From Alitta virens (Eukaryota > Annelida > Polychaeta > Phyllodocida > Nereididae): a stretch of DNA of 64,000 nt. How positions within the stretch are numbered: position 1 is the stretch's first letter; every line of letters begins with the position of its first letter. Position numbers and translations under genes: made by a program. The stretch covers positions 71,897,829-71,961,828 of the forward strand of contig OW028573.1 of assembly GCA_932294295.1 (NCBI GenBank), in the 5' to 3' direction. Positions 23,501-35,844 of this stretch are shown in pieces. The notes beneath the pieces were generated by a model that made no database searches, was not told the DNA's origin, and saw only the letters and a list, made by a program, of their open reading frames with translations.

Positions 23501-25820
23501 CAGAACACAGCGGTGTTTTCTTGGGCGAAATGCAGAGGCGAAATAGCCTGTCACAGGCTGATCTTCCATCTAGTCAGTGATTGATCGCCTCCGAGGGAGA
23601 GAGGCAGGCAGGGATAACAGGGCGACCCTGGACTCTGGCCAGGATACAGAAGATGCTTCCAACCTCTCCGCTGAGGACTCCTTTAATGGAGACGGCATAC
23701 GCTGAGTCTGCAAGGGCCTGGCGCTGCCTTATGTATGATCCGCGGTGCATCACAAACGGGCTCCCAGTTCAGTTAATTGAGGCACTTAATGCAGTAATCG
23801 AGGCACTGCATGGAGGAACGTGGCTCGGTCTTGCTCCGGTCTTGATTGACCTGCCTGGCGGTGTCCTGTGCCTGCAATCCTCATTGGCAGTCATGCGTCG
23901 ATAAAGGCGACAGGCAAGACAGCCCATCGGGGACTTATGATTAATAGAACGGCCCTATCCTCTGCATGTATCAAGTGCCGAGTCGATACTTGTGTTGTAG
24001 CTCCTTCTCTAACCTCTGGCTCGAGTCTAGCAATGAAAGAGCCATCACTCATTGATCCGGAGGTGTTTCAGGCCCAGTCTCTGCCTCAATCTGTCCAAGC
24101 TATACTCTTGACCTCCCTGGGGACATCTACTCAGGCTCTATCCATTTCCTTTGAGCTTTAACTTCGTCTGATGCAACCAAATTAAATACAACTCACAATA
24201 TCCTTCAGTTGACCCCATTTTCCATTTGACCACAGTGCGGTGCTATCTGTCTTTGGTTTGCACTCTCTACAGACTTTTAACTCTTGTTTTCTCAGATTGT
24301 TTGCTCTACTATCAAGGAATTCCATCTGCAGTCTTCAATTCAAAACACGAGAAAGCTGTAAGTACACTGCTCTCCAGAGTGGCCAAGACAAACATCCATA
24401 CAGATGAGGCTTAGAACCAAATGACTTCAATTCTGAGCCCCTCGTTTTTTTTCTACTAATCCTTTTTCTTTAGCGTTGAACAAGCTTGGCAGTTGGAGTG
24501 AGGCTTGGCAGGCAGCTCTGCTAATCGGGTCTGGCCAGACTGACGGTCTATCTTGAGCGTCCACTCTGGGCAAACACGTCCACAATACAAATCCTATCGA
24601 GTTAAGGCAAGCAAAACAAACTGGACCCTGGTCTACTGGCGAGTCCCGTCCTCATCTGCGCTCCTTGGCCCTCTCCACTGAATTACTCCTTATGCTATGC
24701 GCATACCACTCCGCTTGCCTCCTGCCTAGGCAAAATAGGCCCCACTTATATGGGAATATTTCTTCGTCTCCTTGGACCAAACTTCCTCGATTAGTTTTGG
24801 CTGCATCTTCCGCTCCAATTGGGTGGTCCACCTTTCTGTGTTACAGCTTCTGCATTGAGTTGTCGGTTTGATTTCTTTGCCCAGCAATGTGTATCAATGC
24901 CCAGGAGTACCTAAATACAGATCTACTGATAAAAAGGAATGGGATAGATGTTGCAGTGTCATTTGGACATTGTTTTGTTAATTGAACTTAACACCCAACT
25001 CCTGCGTAACATGATTGTGACATGGTTATGACGTGGTGTGGACGTCTTCATCACGTGCTCTCAGAAATTTGCCATTAAATGTTGTTCGTGACTAACCGCT
25101 CAACAAAACCACCAACAACAGCAACAGAGAAAAAACTTCCACTCACAAGGAAGCAGTAGCTATAAATATCACAGCAACCTGTCGTGTCTTTAAACATCCA
25201 CTTCTAGGATCGGTATTGGGATCCTAGGCCCTCTTCGTAGGTTGCATGTCTTCGCACATGTTCTATGGAACCTGAACTGAGACTCAAAGAGCCAGTTAAT
25301 ATTGCATGAAGAACGATTACCAATAAATAAGGTGGGTGTATTATGCCCATATTGATCACTGGAGCCATTATCTGATAATGCGTTGATAGTGCAGTATGTA
25401 GGAATCTGGATCGTTTCGTTTGCATTGAGTGGCTTCTGTGTATATATTGAATCTGCATGGAGAAATTGGTATTTCGAGATTGTTTGTCACATGCGAAAGA
25501 TAGATATTTATTTATTTGATGGGTACAATTACAAATTCCTACACACAAAATTCAAACATACAGAAGCAAACGGCCACACTGACACACACATACATAGTTA
25601 AATAACATATTGTCAAAAACCCACCAGGAGAATACTAGAGCCTACATAGGCTGTGACAGTGTCCACCTCGGGAAAAAAATGTTATGGAGTGGTGGAGTTT
25701 AACTACATCTCACAGCATATACAATACATGTGAAACATTTTGTATCGTCAATGACAAAAGCAGTTACGTTTTAATCAGTTAGAATGCACCTAGTTTATTA
25801 AAATGTGGGTGTATAACATA

Positions 25821-26222
25821 CAGTTAGTTTCATTAAAAAAAACAGCCTGTCAAATTGAACCTGGACAAAGCTAGACAACTTCTGCTGTACGACAATACCT
25901 GTCACTAAACAGAACTGTCTGGTTATAGCTGGCTATTGAAAGCCAGATCTAAAAGTACATGCAGCACCATTTGGTGCATAAGTTGAGAGTTGCGCATATT
26001 TGTCTTTTTTGTTTGTAGAAAAGATACGTGACATACATATTTATGAAATATTAGATACATTTCTTACATTTATCTAGGTTGATATTTTTTCAGTGGTGGT
26101 AGACATAAGCTGACTATAAACCAGGATTATACAGAAGCGGCTGACTTTAGCCAGTTATATCTACAGCCAGGAATAGGTTGCTACAGCTGTCAAGAATCGA
26201 CCATATTTTATGAAACTAACTG
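25821..26222 (+). mobile_element. TA-flanked MITE, copy 2 (402 bp, best preserved)
   Basis: Perfect 13-base terminal inverted repeats CAGTTAGTTTCAT (25821-25833) and ATGAAACTAACTG (26210-26222), flanked by TA at 25819-25820 and 26223-26224. It is collinear with the copy at 35437 over its whole length and with the shortened copy at 11570. It contains a small hairpin, GCACCA-TT-TGGTGC. It has no ORF. The CAGT end with TA target suggests a Tc1/mariner-related non-autonomous element. Confidence 0.9.
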
Positions 26223-29200
26223 TACATCTAATACACTAAATCTAAAACCTACAAGTTATACCTTTGTCGTTCTTGATCTTGTTATTCTTACCAGACTCTA
26301 CATTAAAAAGAAAAAACAAGAAAATATTCAATGTCTTAGATCCCTGGACCTTGTATACTATTCCATGACAAGTGTCAGTTGTGCCAAACACCCGACAGGA
26401 GTCGCTGACAGCTGCAGAAGGTCCAGCTTGTCACTGCTCACAAAGGGCTGTTGTATGACATCTCTGTCTGTTTTCTGATGTTAACAATTCATGCATAGAA
26501 CAACACTGGGCAGTAAGCTGACAACTTTGTGCTCTGTAATGCAGCAAAAAAGAAGTGGTATACTCCATCAGTTGTATTTGGTGCAATTTGCATAGGTTGA
26601 CATTCAGATGACATCAAACAACACATGTACTTGTGAATATTTAACCACACCACAGTTATTGTGTAGTTATGAAACATCAAATGACGAAAGCAATGCATGT
26701 AACAATGAGTCTAACAGCAGCATCAGATCGATCTCTGTTCCCAAAGACCTTCGTGTGTACGATGCGCTTCTTTAGCTCTTTTAAAAAAATTGCTTGAGAA
26801 AGTAAGGGCAAATTGAAAGCAAAGAATATATGAAAAATCTTTAGTGAGTTCAGGTCTCTTGATTGATGCCATATTGCCATCAAAGACACTCACGGTGCTT
26901 TGTCAGACTTGCCAAGTGAGGGGATTGTTTGGTCAACCTGAAGCTCTCTTTCACTCTTACAACTCGTGCAACTTTGAATGGAAGCCGTCAATCAGAATAT
27001 ATTTGAAAGTCGATTTGGCCATTTTTTGCACCAGCAGATACCTCTCTTCATTACTTAGGCAATTATTCAAGGACTGTGGGATTATTTACAGCGAAAATAA
27101 GTGGTGGATGATGCATAAAAGAATTTGATAGGTGGCGTGAATGGCTCATTGGATATTTTCATAAATCTAGATGGCATTTGCTGATGTGCTTATTTGTGCT
27201 GGGAAATATACCGGAGTGGTGGTAAAGCGCTGCAAATCAATAGCCCTGGGCTTATCAGGTTGGCTATACGTGTATTATGCTGCGAAGGGCTTTTCACTGT
27301 CTCTTTTCTATGTATCTGTATGGGGATTATTGACAGGGGCCCGCGTCACTCTGCTGGGGCCTTTTTGTATTCTCAAGGTCATCCAGGACACTGTAGAAAG
27401 GCGGCGTGGTGCAAAGGAAAGCTGCAGCGTCCATGGAACATGCAAGGATGCCTTGGCCCATTCTCATCAATGCAAAGATGCCAAAGAACCAATCTGACCC
27501 TGTTGGCCCTCTTTGTGACATCATTTAACAATGTAAAGATCGTGTGTCTGTGAGAGGCTGTGTTTTCTGTATTTTTGCATGAGCAGTGGGTGTGGTTTGC
27601 TGGTTTCTTTTAGTCTGGCTGCATTTCACATCTGATTGCACAATCTCTATAGAAAGAAAACAGGGAAACGAAAAACAAACAAAAAAACACGCTGCGTGCG
27701 AGACCTTGTTTTTACTGAAAGGAAGAACCAAAAACTGCATTGCCATGAAAGGCACCATGTATGTTCATTTGGAGCATCTGTCGTTCCATGTAAGTCTTAA
27801 GACCAACATTGGAGACAAAAACAACTGCAACATTTGCACAGCAGCTGCAACTATGCCAAGACTCATATCTTCATGTCTGTAAGAACATGTTAGCTGAGTT
27901 ATCGATCGCCCCAGAATCTTACACGACCTCCATTTTGTGGGTTGAGTGACCTGGGTGTCCAGTCGGGTTAAACCTCCCCCCATCAGGGTGCCAGAAGATG
28001 CCCGCGAGGGGTGCAGTGACGCACTACCCCCTCATTCCATTCCCTTGCAACTCCCCATTTCCCCCCTCGCTTCCTGCCCATCACATTTTCCAATGAACAG
28101 GGTTCTCCTTCCACCCCAGTTACTGTTTGCCAACCCCCTACAACGTCCAATGTGCATTGGGCAGTTATAACTATATTGGTGCCTCCATACTGCCACTATG
28201 AACTATAACAGCTGCTCTTTTCTGCTGCAAAAAAACTTGCAATCGATTAGTCTCACCTGCATTGGCAGTGCTCGATATGAAGGGCATGTTTTGCACAAGG
28301 GACCTGCTGTAGATTTAGAGTATTCAGGAATAGTTTGTGGGGTCAATATTTTTATTTGAAGCTTGGTTGCCCTCTTTGTTTGCTCGTGAGACACTAAGAG
28401 AAGAGCCTCCTCAAGGAAGTGTGTTTTGCTTGTTTAAATATGAAGAGAAGATCGACAGAACTGGCACTCATTTCCAGCGACCAACATGTATTGACAGGTA
28501 TGGATCTGCCCCAGCTATGTTGGCAATGGACTTCTCTATTGATCCTCAACAGCTCATCTCCGATTTTGTTACACATGATAAGAAGCGATGAGGCGAAATG
28601 GTGAGGAGTCAAGAGCCCTCAATGCCAGGCAACGATGCCAGTGCCTTGAGATAATACATGGGATCATGCTAATCCCAGGTTCACTGCTTCCCTCAACTCC
28701 ATCAATTTAGCCAAGCAGCGCAAGCATAATCATTAAAGATGGCTTTTCGACTTGCCATTACAAGAACAAATCATGCATACACCGACAGCCAAGAGGAAAT
28801 TTGCTTTAAGCTGCTGATGCACGTTTTGTCATTCATCCTCCACAATAACTGATAGCCATCTTACGGCAAAGAAAGGCATGCATGCAGGCAATAATGGATT
28901 CCATTGGCAGTTTGGTGTCTGCTATAATTCTTAATTGGGAAAGCCTGCGGGGCGATGTACATTTTGATGGTGCTTTGAGATCTATTCTTATTTTGTGCAG
29001 TTGTTTCCTTCACTAGATGCATCTCTGTTGCGTTACCTGTTAGGTTGTCCATAGTATTCTACCTTCCCTAGTGGAAATTGGACATTAGCTCTCTATGGCT
29101 TCAGATTCGATGTTGACCCCGACAAACTAGTTACACGCCTAGCCTCACATGTTGAAACCTGCCTTTGTAGGGCAGATGAATTTACGTGGTCAGTGCACAT

Positions 29201-32200
29201 AACTGCCTTATGGTGGATTGGGTTTCGTGATTTTTATCAGCTCTCTGAACGCCCAGCCAGCAAGATGTCCATTGCTCCATCTCCCCCACCTCAGATAGAG
29301 TGACACTGCCTGACACGACAGAAGCAAATGATGTGTGTCTCCAGACGACATTCGGCCATTTCTAGGTGGCACTGAGATGTTGTTTTGCCCCAGGCTGGAT
29401 GAGCAACCTTTGCACCAGGCTCTGTGTTCCCTTTGCGTGTGGACCTGCTAATATGACGTCTTGATGCTGTGAAAAGGAGAGAAAATGGAACAGGAAAAAA
29501 GACTCGCTGGTTGCCAAGTTGTTGCTGATAGTTCTCGGGTAATAACATAATAGTCGTGGTCTATACCAGGCACGCTACAAAGTGCCTTTGGAGACCTTTG
29601 GAAGTGGTAATGAGCGTCTCATCATGTGACGTGTGACGTAGGGATCACGTGGTCAGGGGGGACCAATAGCATGACTGCGTGAGTCGATATCTACTTGCAA
29701 AGGAATATTGGAGACTGGAGAGTGGCTAATCTGTTAACTCTCTCCAGGATCATTTATTCTCCGTCAGTCAATATGGCGTACTATAAATCTCTCCAGAGGT
29801 ACTAATACACGAGCATCGATCCTGGTCCACCACGTCCCACTTATTTACACCTGTCACATCGCGAGGTAGCACTCGGTTGCTGTCGCACTCTGGTTTCACA
29901 AGTACATTGACAAGTGTAAACTTGCAATGATTTGGCAAACAATGTTCACACGCTAATGTGCAGTAAACATCAAAAGCCAAGTACTCTTTAGCTTGTTTAT
30001 TTTAATACTCATAATATATTTTTAATGGAGGAATCAATTAAACATGAAAAATACTCAGGAAGTTACAACTACTCGATGCCACAGACTTCGTGTGGAGTAA
30101 AATACTTTTTTTCCTTTCAACACAAATTGCCATTCTGTCTGTATATTTGTGGTTTTTGTTTGGTCCGTAAAGGAGTGACACTAATGGATTCCAGCACACA
30201 CAAAAAAAAACCAGCTTTGCCTGAATAGGTCTAATAGTCAGCATATGCATTGTAGTCTTGGCAAAGGTATTTTTGTTAATTGCAGTTTATGGCACTCTTT
30301 GGCTAATCAATATTTCACTAAGGTCTGAGTGTTTGAAGCGTGCCCCATTAGCCGTGATTACTGTGTCCCTGAGGGGAGAAGTCTGCTTGCATTCACTATC
30401 ATGTCTGGAGCAGACGTCTTAAGTAGGCACAATGAAAAGACATTGTGAATGCTTAAAACCTTTTCAGCAGCCTCAACCACACAGCAATGTAACATATTCT
30501 ACAGAGGATGCTGAGACCTGCCTCCTTTGGCTGCTTTTCTCGCCTGCCTTTCTTCTATATTTATTACATTCATATCCGGAGCTCGACCTAACTCTCCACA
30601 TTCTGTCTCGCGTTTCTTCTTTGAAATTCTAGTCTATTTCCAGTCTCCCGCAGCTTGTGCCTACTGCATCCAGAGCTCCTCAGTTCTGACTTTCTGCCTT
30701 CCCAAGATCCCATCTTCGCCCGGCGTCAACAGACCCAAACAAGGCAACTGGGTAATCATATTATACCGGCTTCTCATTAAAATTGAAATTGTTTGCGTTT
30801 GAGGCTCTTGGTGGCCAATTTCAGGCCCAAGCATATTCTCGTCTAGGCAGGAACACAAGGAGATCTTATTTCGATCCCTGCTTTGATCAGGCCCTTTATC
30901 CAGAGATGTTGACGATGTTTTTGGCACGCTGGTGGGGAGGGGACTGCTGGACTATTTTTTAGAGTCTATTGAAAGGTGGCTCAATGAATACTTCTGAATG
31001 AATTTGAGAAGGAAACATCCGGGCCAAAGATTGGGAAGCGTCCTTATTGACCAGTATCTGTGAGAACGACAGACGTCACCTTAAGACAAGTCCGGCTTAT
31101 AGCGAGGGTTCTGTCTCCTCCTTAAGGCCATGCCCGGGGGTGCCCCCTAAGCTTCCGGAGTTTTGTCTTACCCTGGAGCCTTAATGCAGATTCCATGTCT
31201 TTCCTGCCAAGCAGTGCCAAGCAGTGCCAGGCTGACCTCTTTGAGACGCACACTGCTCGATTCTCCTCAAGCACATCACATTTGGATGACCAGCGTCGCG
31301 TGAGACGTCATTAGATGATGAATGACCAGTCAGACTGTGGACGTTGTTGTAGTTGAATGTTGTTGTTTAATGTTATTGTTGTGAGGATGACCAGGCATTG
31401 GCATTGATCATTGATCGAACCCTTGATCATTCTCTGCTGTCGGCTGTAATTGATGCTGTGCCTGCATCCGCAGCCTCGCTGCCTAGGTTACCACTAAACA
31501 CCCCGGATTTACCTGATGGAGATGGATGGCACCCTCTGAAATTAGATTCATGTCTCCAGTGAAAACTGGGCCAACGCAACCAGACACGTTATAGAAATTG
31601 TTCTGACGCCTTCGATCCCAAGGCGATCATAGGCCTTCATTGAGTAGTGTTGGCGCTTCACTCCCCATATTCACATCGCCTTAATTGTATTAATACAGCC
31701 TGACACCTGCTGCCTCCACTCTAACCCCGCCATGTCTCCTCTCGCTTTTCACAATATACAGCATGTTGGAAGACAATGCTGTGGGCCGCCGGCACCTTTT
31801 TTTATTTCCTAGTGATCGGGCTTTAGGAGCCAGTGGCACGGCCTTGCCCTGCCTTGTTTATGGGCCAAGCAGACTGGCTGAATGGTCATGTGGGTCCCTG
31901 CACCATACTAACGAGCCTACATAGCTGCTACATCCTCCCAATGCCCCCCTCCTGGTCACGACCTCACACAATTATCCACTTGCAGGCTGCCCTACGCCAC
32001 CTGTTGCCACCGGCAAGAACTAGACAATTTTCGGTGACGTCATTATTCAAGCATGCATTAGATGACCACAGTGGTTATTTTTTTCCCCCACTTGCCTTCT
32101 TCCATACAACCTAGTTTTGGAGCTGTGGCTGCAGTAGGTTAGGTACGATGTCCTACTTGGTCTCCTTTTGAATAAGTAATGTTTCATCAAGCAAAGCCAA

Positions 32201-35200
32201 TTATTATTTACGAGATCACTGAATGACCAGCCAACTCCAATTATACCTCTGTGCCCACCTGAGCTGAAAGGGTTGTTTTTTTGTCTGTTGTGATACTGAC
32301 ATCATCTTGAAGCTCATACCTATCTACCTTACTGTGACCTCTAAGAATCTTGATTCAAAAATTGAATATATTAATCAAATTTTGCACTTGAGACTGCCTT
32401 TGTGGCACTGGTCTTAATGCTGAGATGTCGTAATAGGGAGGTGCTTGTAATGCAGGATTCCATTGTACTTCAAAATGATATGTCAGTACCGTGCAATCAA
32501 AAATTCCATCACCCTTTTTTTTAACCTTTTCTTTTTCTTATTTTATTTTTTTTAGTAACTGTAATGATGATATATTGTCATAGCTGCGGTGACCTGTGTT
32601 GGTTTCAGACAAGTCGAATGCTACCATGTTGTCACTGTTGTTGTTGTTCAGAACTGTTGGATAGTTTTTGTTTGTACCAGAAAGTTCACCATGTACATTT
32701 TCTGGTACTTCCAATGGTTTTCCCCTATTAGGATTCATTTGTATTCAATACAAAACCATTCACTGCAAAATGGAATACTGTATGCCTAAAGGCCATTGAT
32801 CATAACTGACCCTTCAGGCTACAACTTTTTTGCCTGATCCTCTACTGATTTAATAGGCATCTGTGCTGTTTGCAACCAGCCCTACATCAGTTTACAGCCC
32901 TGTCAGGGTATCCTCTGAGGGTGACCCACATTTGGTGCTGTGGGTTGTTTACCTTCCACTGGATACAAAAAACCAGGCAGAGCTCATAGAAGGGGACATA
33001 GAGAGTTACTCACATACCATGGCAGGCGATCAATACTTAAGTTTGCTTGTGTGAAGATTAACATTTCACGAGGCAATATTGATCTGGTCTCGGGCGCAAG
33101 AAATCTCCTGGCACTGGTGTAAATTTGTTTCTTTCTGATTACGCTGGGTGGATAGCTGTGGCTCTCAGTGCTGTGGTGGGACGGTTGCTGGCAGATGGTG
33201 TTTGGCAGTGTTTCATAGACATGAGGTATTTTTGGACTGTCCTGCTGTACCTCATCTTTGTCTGTCTCAGTCTTGGTGCACCTTTCATCTTCTGCCTTAA
33301 AGCGGAATATATGAGACTATACACTTAGACTTAATATCATCCTTTGGTCCTAAACACATAGTTAGTTGGTAGCATGCTTCATATATATATACGGTATATA
33401 GATCTGTTTCATCTTGTCAGCCTCAATAGCAGTTTGTTTCTGCCAAATGTGTCTAGCTGTCTTTACTGCCAGTCTGTCTTCACTCCATATCTGTGCATCT
33501 GTCTGCTGCCCTCTTATTTATGTCTCTCTCCTTGTGGGTTCCCGAAGCGAAATGAACCCAAAAGAACCCAATTAAAGAGAGCCACCCCTGCCCCCTCAGC
33601 ATCTTCCATGTGGTCGTTCAACTTACAAACAGCTCCTGCTGCTTCTGGCCTTGGAGGGATCTGCACCAGCCCTGTTTGCTCTGCCTTCTTAAATGCACTT
33701 GGTCGCATTCAAGGCTCGGCTATTCAAGGCTCCGCTAGGATGCACTCACCGATTTCCAATGGCAAGCCCATCCTGTCGATTCAGCAAATATTGAAGGATC
33801 TGTCCAAAGGAATCCGAGGTGACGAGTGCTACATGGGCTGTCATGGATGCCCAAGGGGGAAGGGGGGTTGAAAAGGGGGTGAATGAGGTTTTAGGAGAAG
33901 ACAGCCTTTGCATGCTAGAATATGAAGTCTTCTAGGCAGTCCTACCCTGCTAATGGAGTTATGTTTCTTTTGTGAGAATATTTGCCATTCTTTCGAACAA
34001 TATACTGTGGTAACAAATGTTGGCAGAGCCATACATTTGTCAAATATATGATATATGTGGACTTAAACATCAAAGAAGCAAAAGAAGCACTCAGCAATGT
34101 TCTTGGGAAGGAAAAAATTAATCCTTATTTATGGGAACTCAAAATCTAGGTTAGACATACATTTTATGTATGTTCTGGCTATTCATTGTGTGGTTGTAAA
34201 TGGACCCGAAGCAAGAAATTTACTCTGAAGCAGACTCAGCAGAAGCAGTTCAGATGTAAGCAAGATGATTATACAACAGACATCTGAGTGGACTCTGGGC
34301 GGAGAAGTGTGTGGGCAGTGGTCAGTGGAATTCACCAGGAACCCCAGCTGACCATGAAACCTGTGTGGGAAACCGAGTTACACAAAGGCAGATAACGACC
34401 AGGGCAGCACAAACCAGCTTAGGAGTGGCCGCCTAGGGTTATGAACTTTGAAGGCAATCTGATTGGAGCACAATCTCTCGTTAGGTTTATTGTGTGGCAA
34501 TCTGGGGCTGAGAAGCCTTGCATGGAGGGTCAGAGGACCAGGGATGGCGGAGTCTGCCCTGTCAGTGATGCCAAAAGCAGCATTATAGGCTCTCCATAGA
34601 CTCCATACAATCGGAGCATCTTCAATTGCAGCCTCAGCAGCTCTGTCATGCTATGTCACATGTCATCAGGGGGAAACCAATTCTAGATGAATGGATTTTA
34701 ATTAACTTTCCTCTTCTGCTCGCATGTCTGGTAGTCAAAATAGTTTTATCTAATTCATGCCCATCCAGTTATAGCAGCGGGGATATCCAGCCAACATGAT
34801 GCCAACATGACATAGCTTCTTAGTTGACAGTTGCTGACGCCAGGCTGACTTGACACATGAAACTGGAGCCAACAAAAGATGGCAAACGCTGCAGACACTG
34901 GGCGCCCCTTGGATGCCCTGTGGATGCCAGTGCACCTGGCCATAACGCATCAGTGAGTTGCTCTTTGGGAGGCTGAGGAGACTGCAGCTGCAGACTGGGT
35001 GCCTGCTCAGACCTCAGCTTGACACTCAACTCGGACATGCAAGCATCAAATCACTCAACACATGCATTGAAACAAGGCCAGCTGATATACAGATGGAATG
35101 AGAAATTTATCAACTTCAAGACAAACATTGGCCTCAAACTTTCCAATCCCAGAAGTTTTGTCAACTGTTTAAAGACTTTTAATGTGACCATGGTATCGTT

Positions 35201-35436
35201 TCCAGGAAAATTGTAATTACGTTGTCGTTTTTTCAAATTTTATTAATTACCCACCTGGCATCTGAAGCATGCAAGACATTAATGTCAGAGCTTGCGGAGA
35301 ATCAGTTAAAGAAAAGTTGAAAGTGAACTAAATGCCAAGCTCTCCTTCTCATTTATTGAATTACTGATATTGCTTTTTTGCCTGCAGTTTCGTGGAAAGG
35401 TATAAAACATTTTTCACAAAAACTACGCACATGGTA

Positions 35437-35844
35437 CAGTTAGTTTAATTAAAAACGGCCTGTCAAATTGGACCTAGACAAAGCTAGACAACTTCTGCTG
35501 TACGATTCTATCTGCCACTAATCGGAAGTGTCTGGCTATAGCTGGCTGTTCAAAGTCGGATCTAAAAGTACACGCAGCAGCATTTGGTGCTTAAGTTGAG
35601 TTACGCATATTTGTAATTTTTGGTTGAAAAGATGCATGTCTATTGTACATGCAAATTTACGATAAACATGTATTAGATAAATTTCTTACATTTACCAAGG
35701 TTTATATTCGTTCAGTGGTGGTGGATGTAAACCGACTATACGCTAGGAGTAGACAGAAGCGGCTGACTTCAGCCAGTTATAGCTACAGCCCGGAATACGT
35801 GGCTACAGCTATCTAGAGTCGACCATATTTACTGAAACTAGCTG
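35437..35844 (+). mobile_element. TA-flanked MITE, copy 3 (408 bp)
   Basis: Ends CAGTTAGTTTAAT and CTGAAACTAGCTG are diverged 13-base inverted repeats flanked by TA (35435-35436 and 35845-35846). Internal blocks shared with copy 2 include AGACAACTTCTGCTGTACGA, GATCTAAAAGTACA, GCATTTGGTGC and AGAAGCGGCTGACTT. It has the same orientation as the other two copies. Sequence drift in the ends suggests it is old and immobile. Confidence 0.88.

Noticed and set aside
33374..33871. 165-codon ORF on the plus strand in intron 1
   Set aside because: No domain, a low-complexity start translated from T-rich DNA, and no splice or promoter context. This length is plausible by chance in 64 kb.
35388..35399. 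Possible 12-base microexon (Phe-Arg-Gly-Lys) between CCTGCAG and GTATAA in intron 1
   Set aside because: Sites look good and the frame is kept, but a 12-base match is far too short to separate from chance without transcripts.
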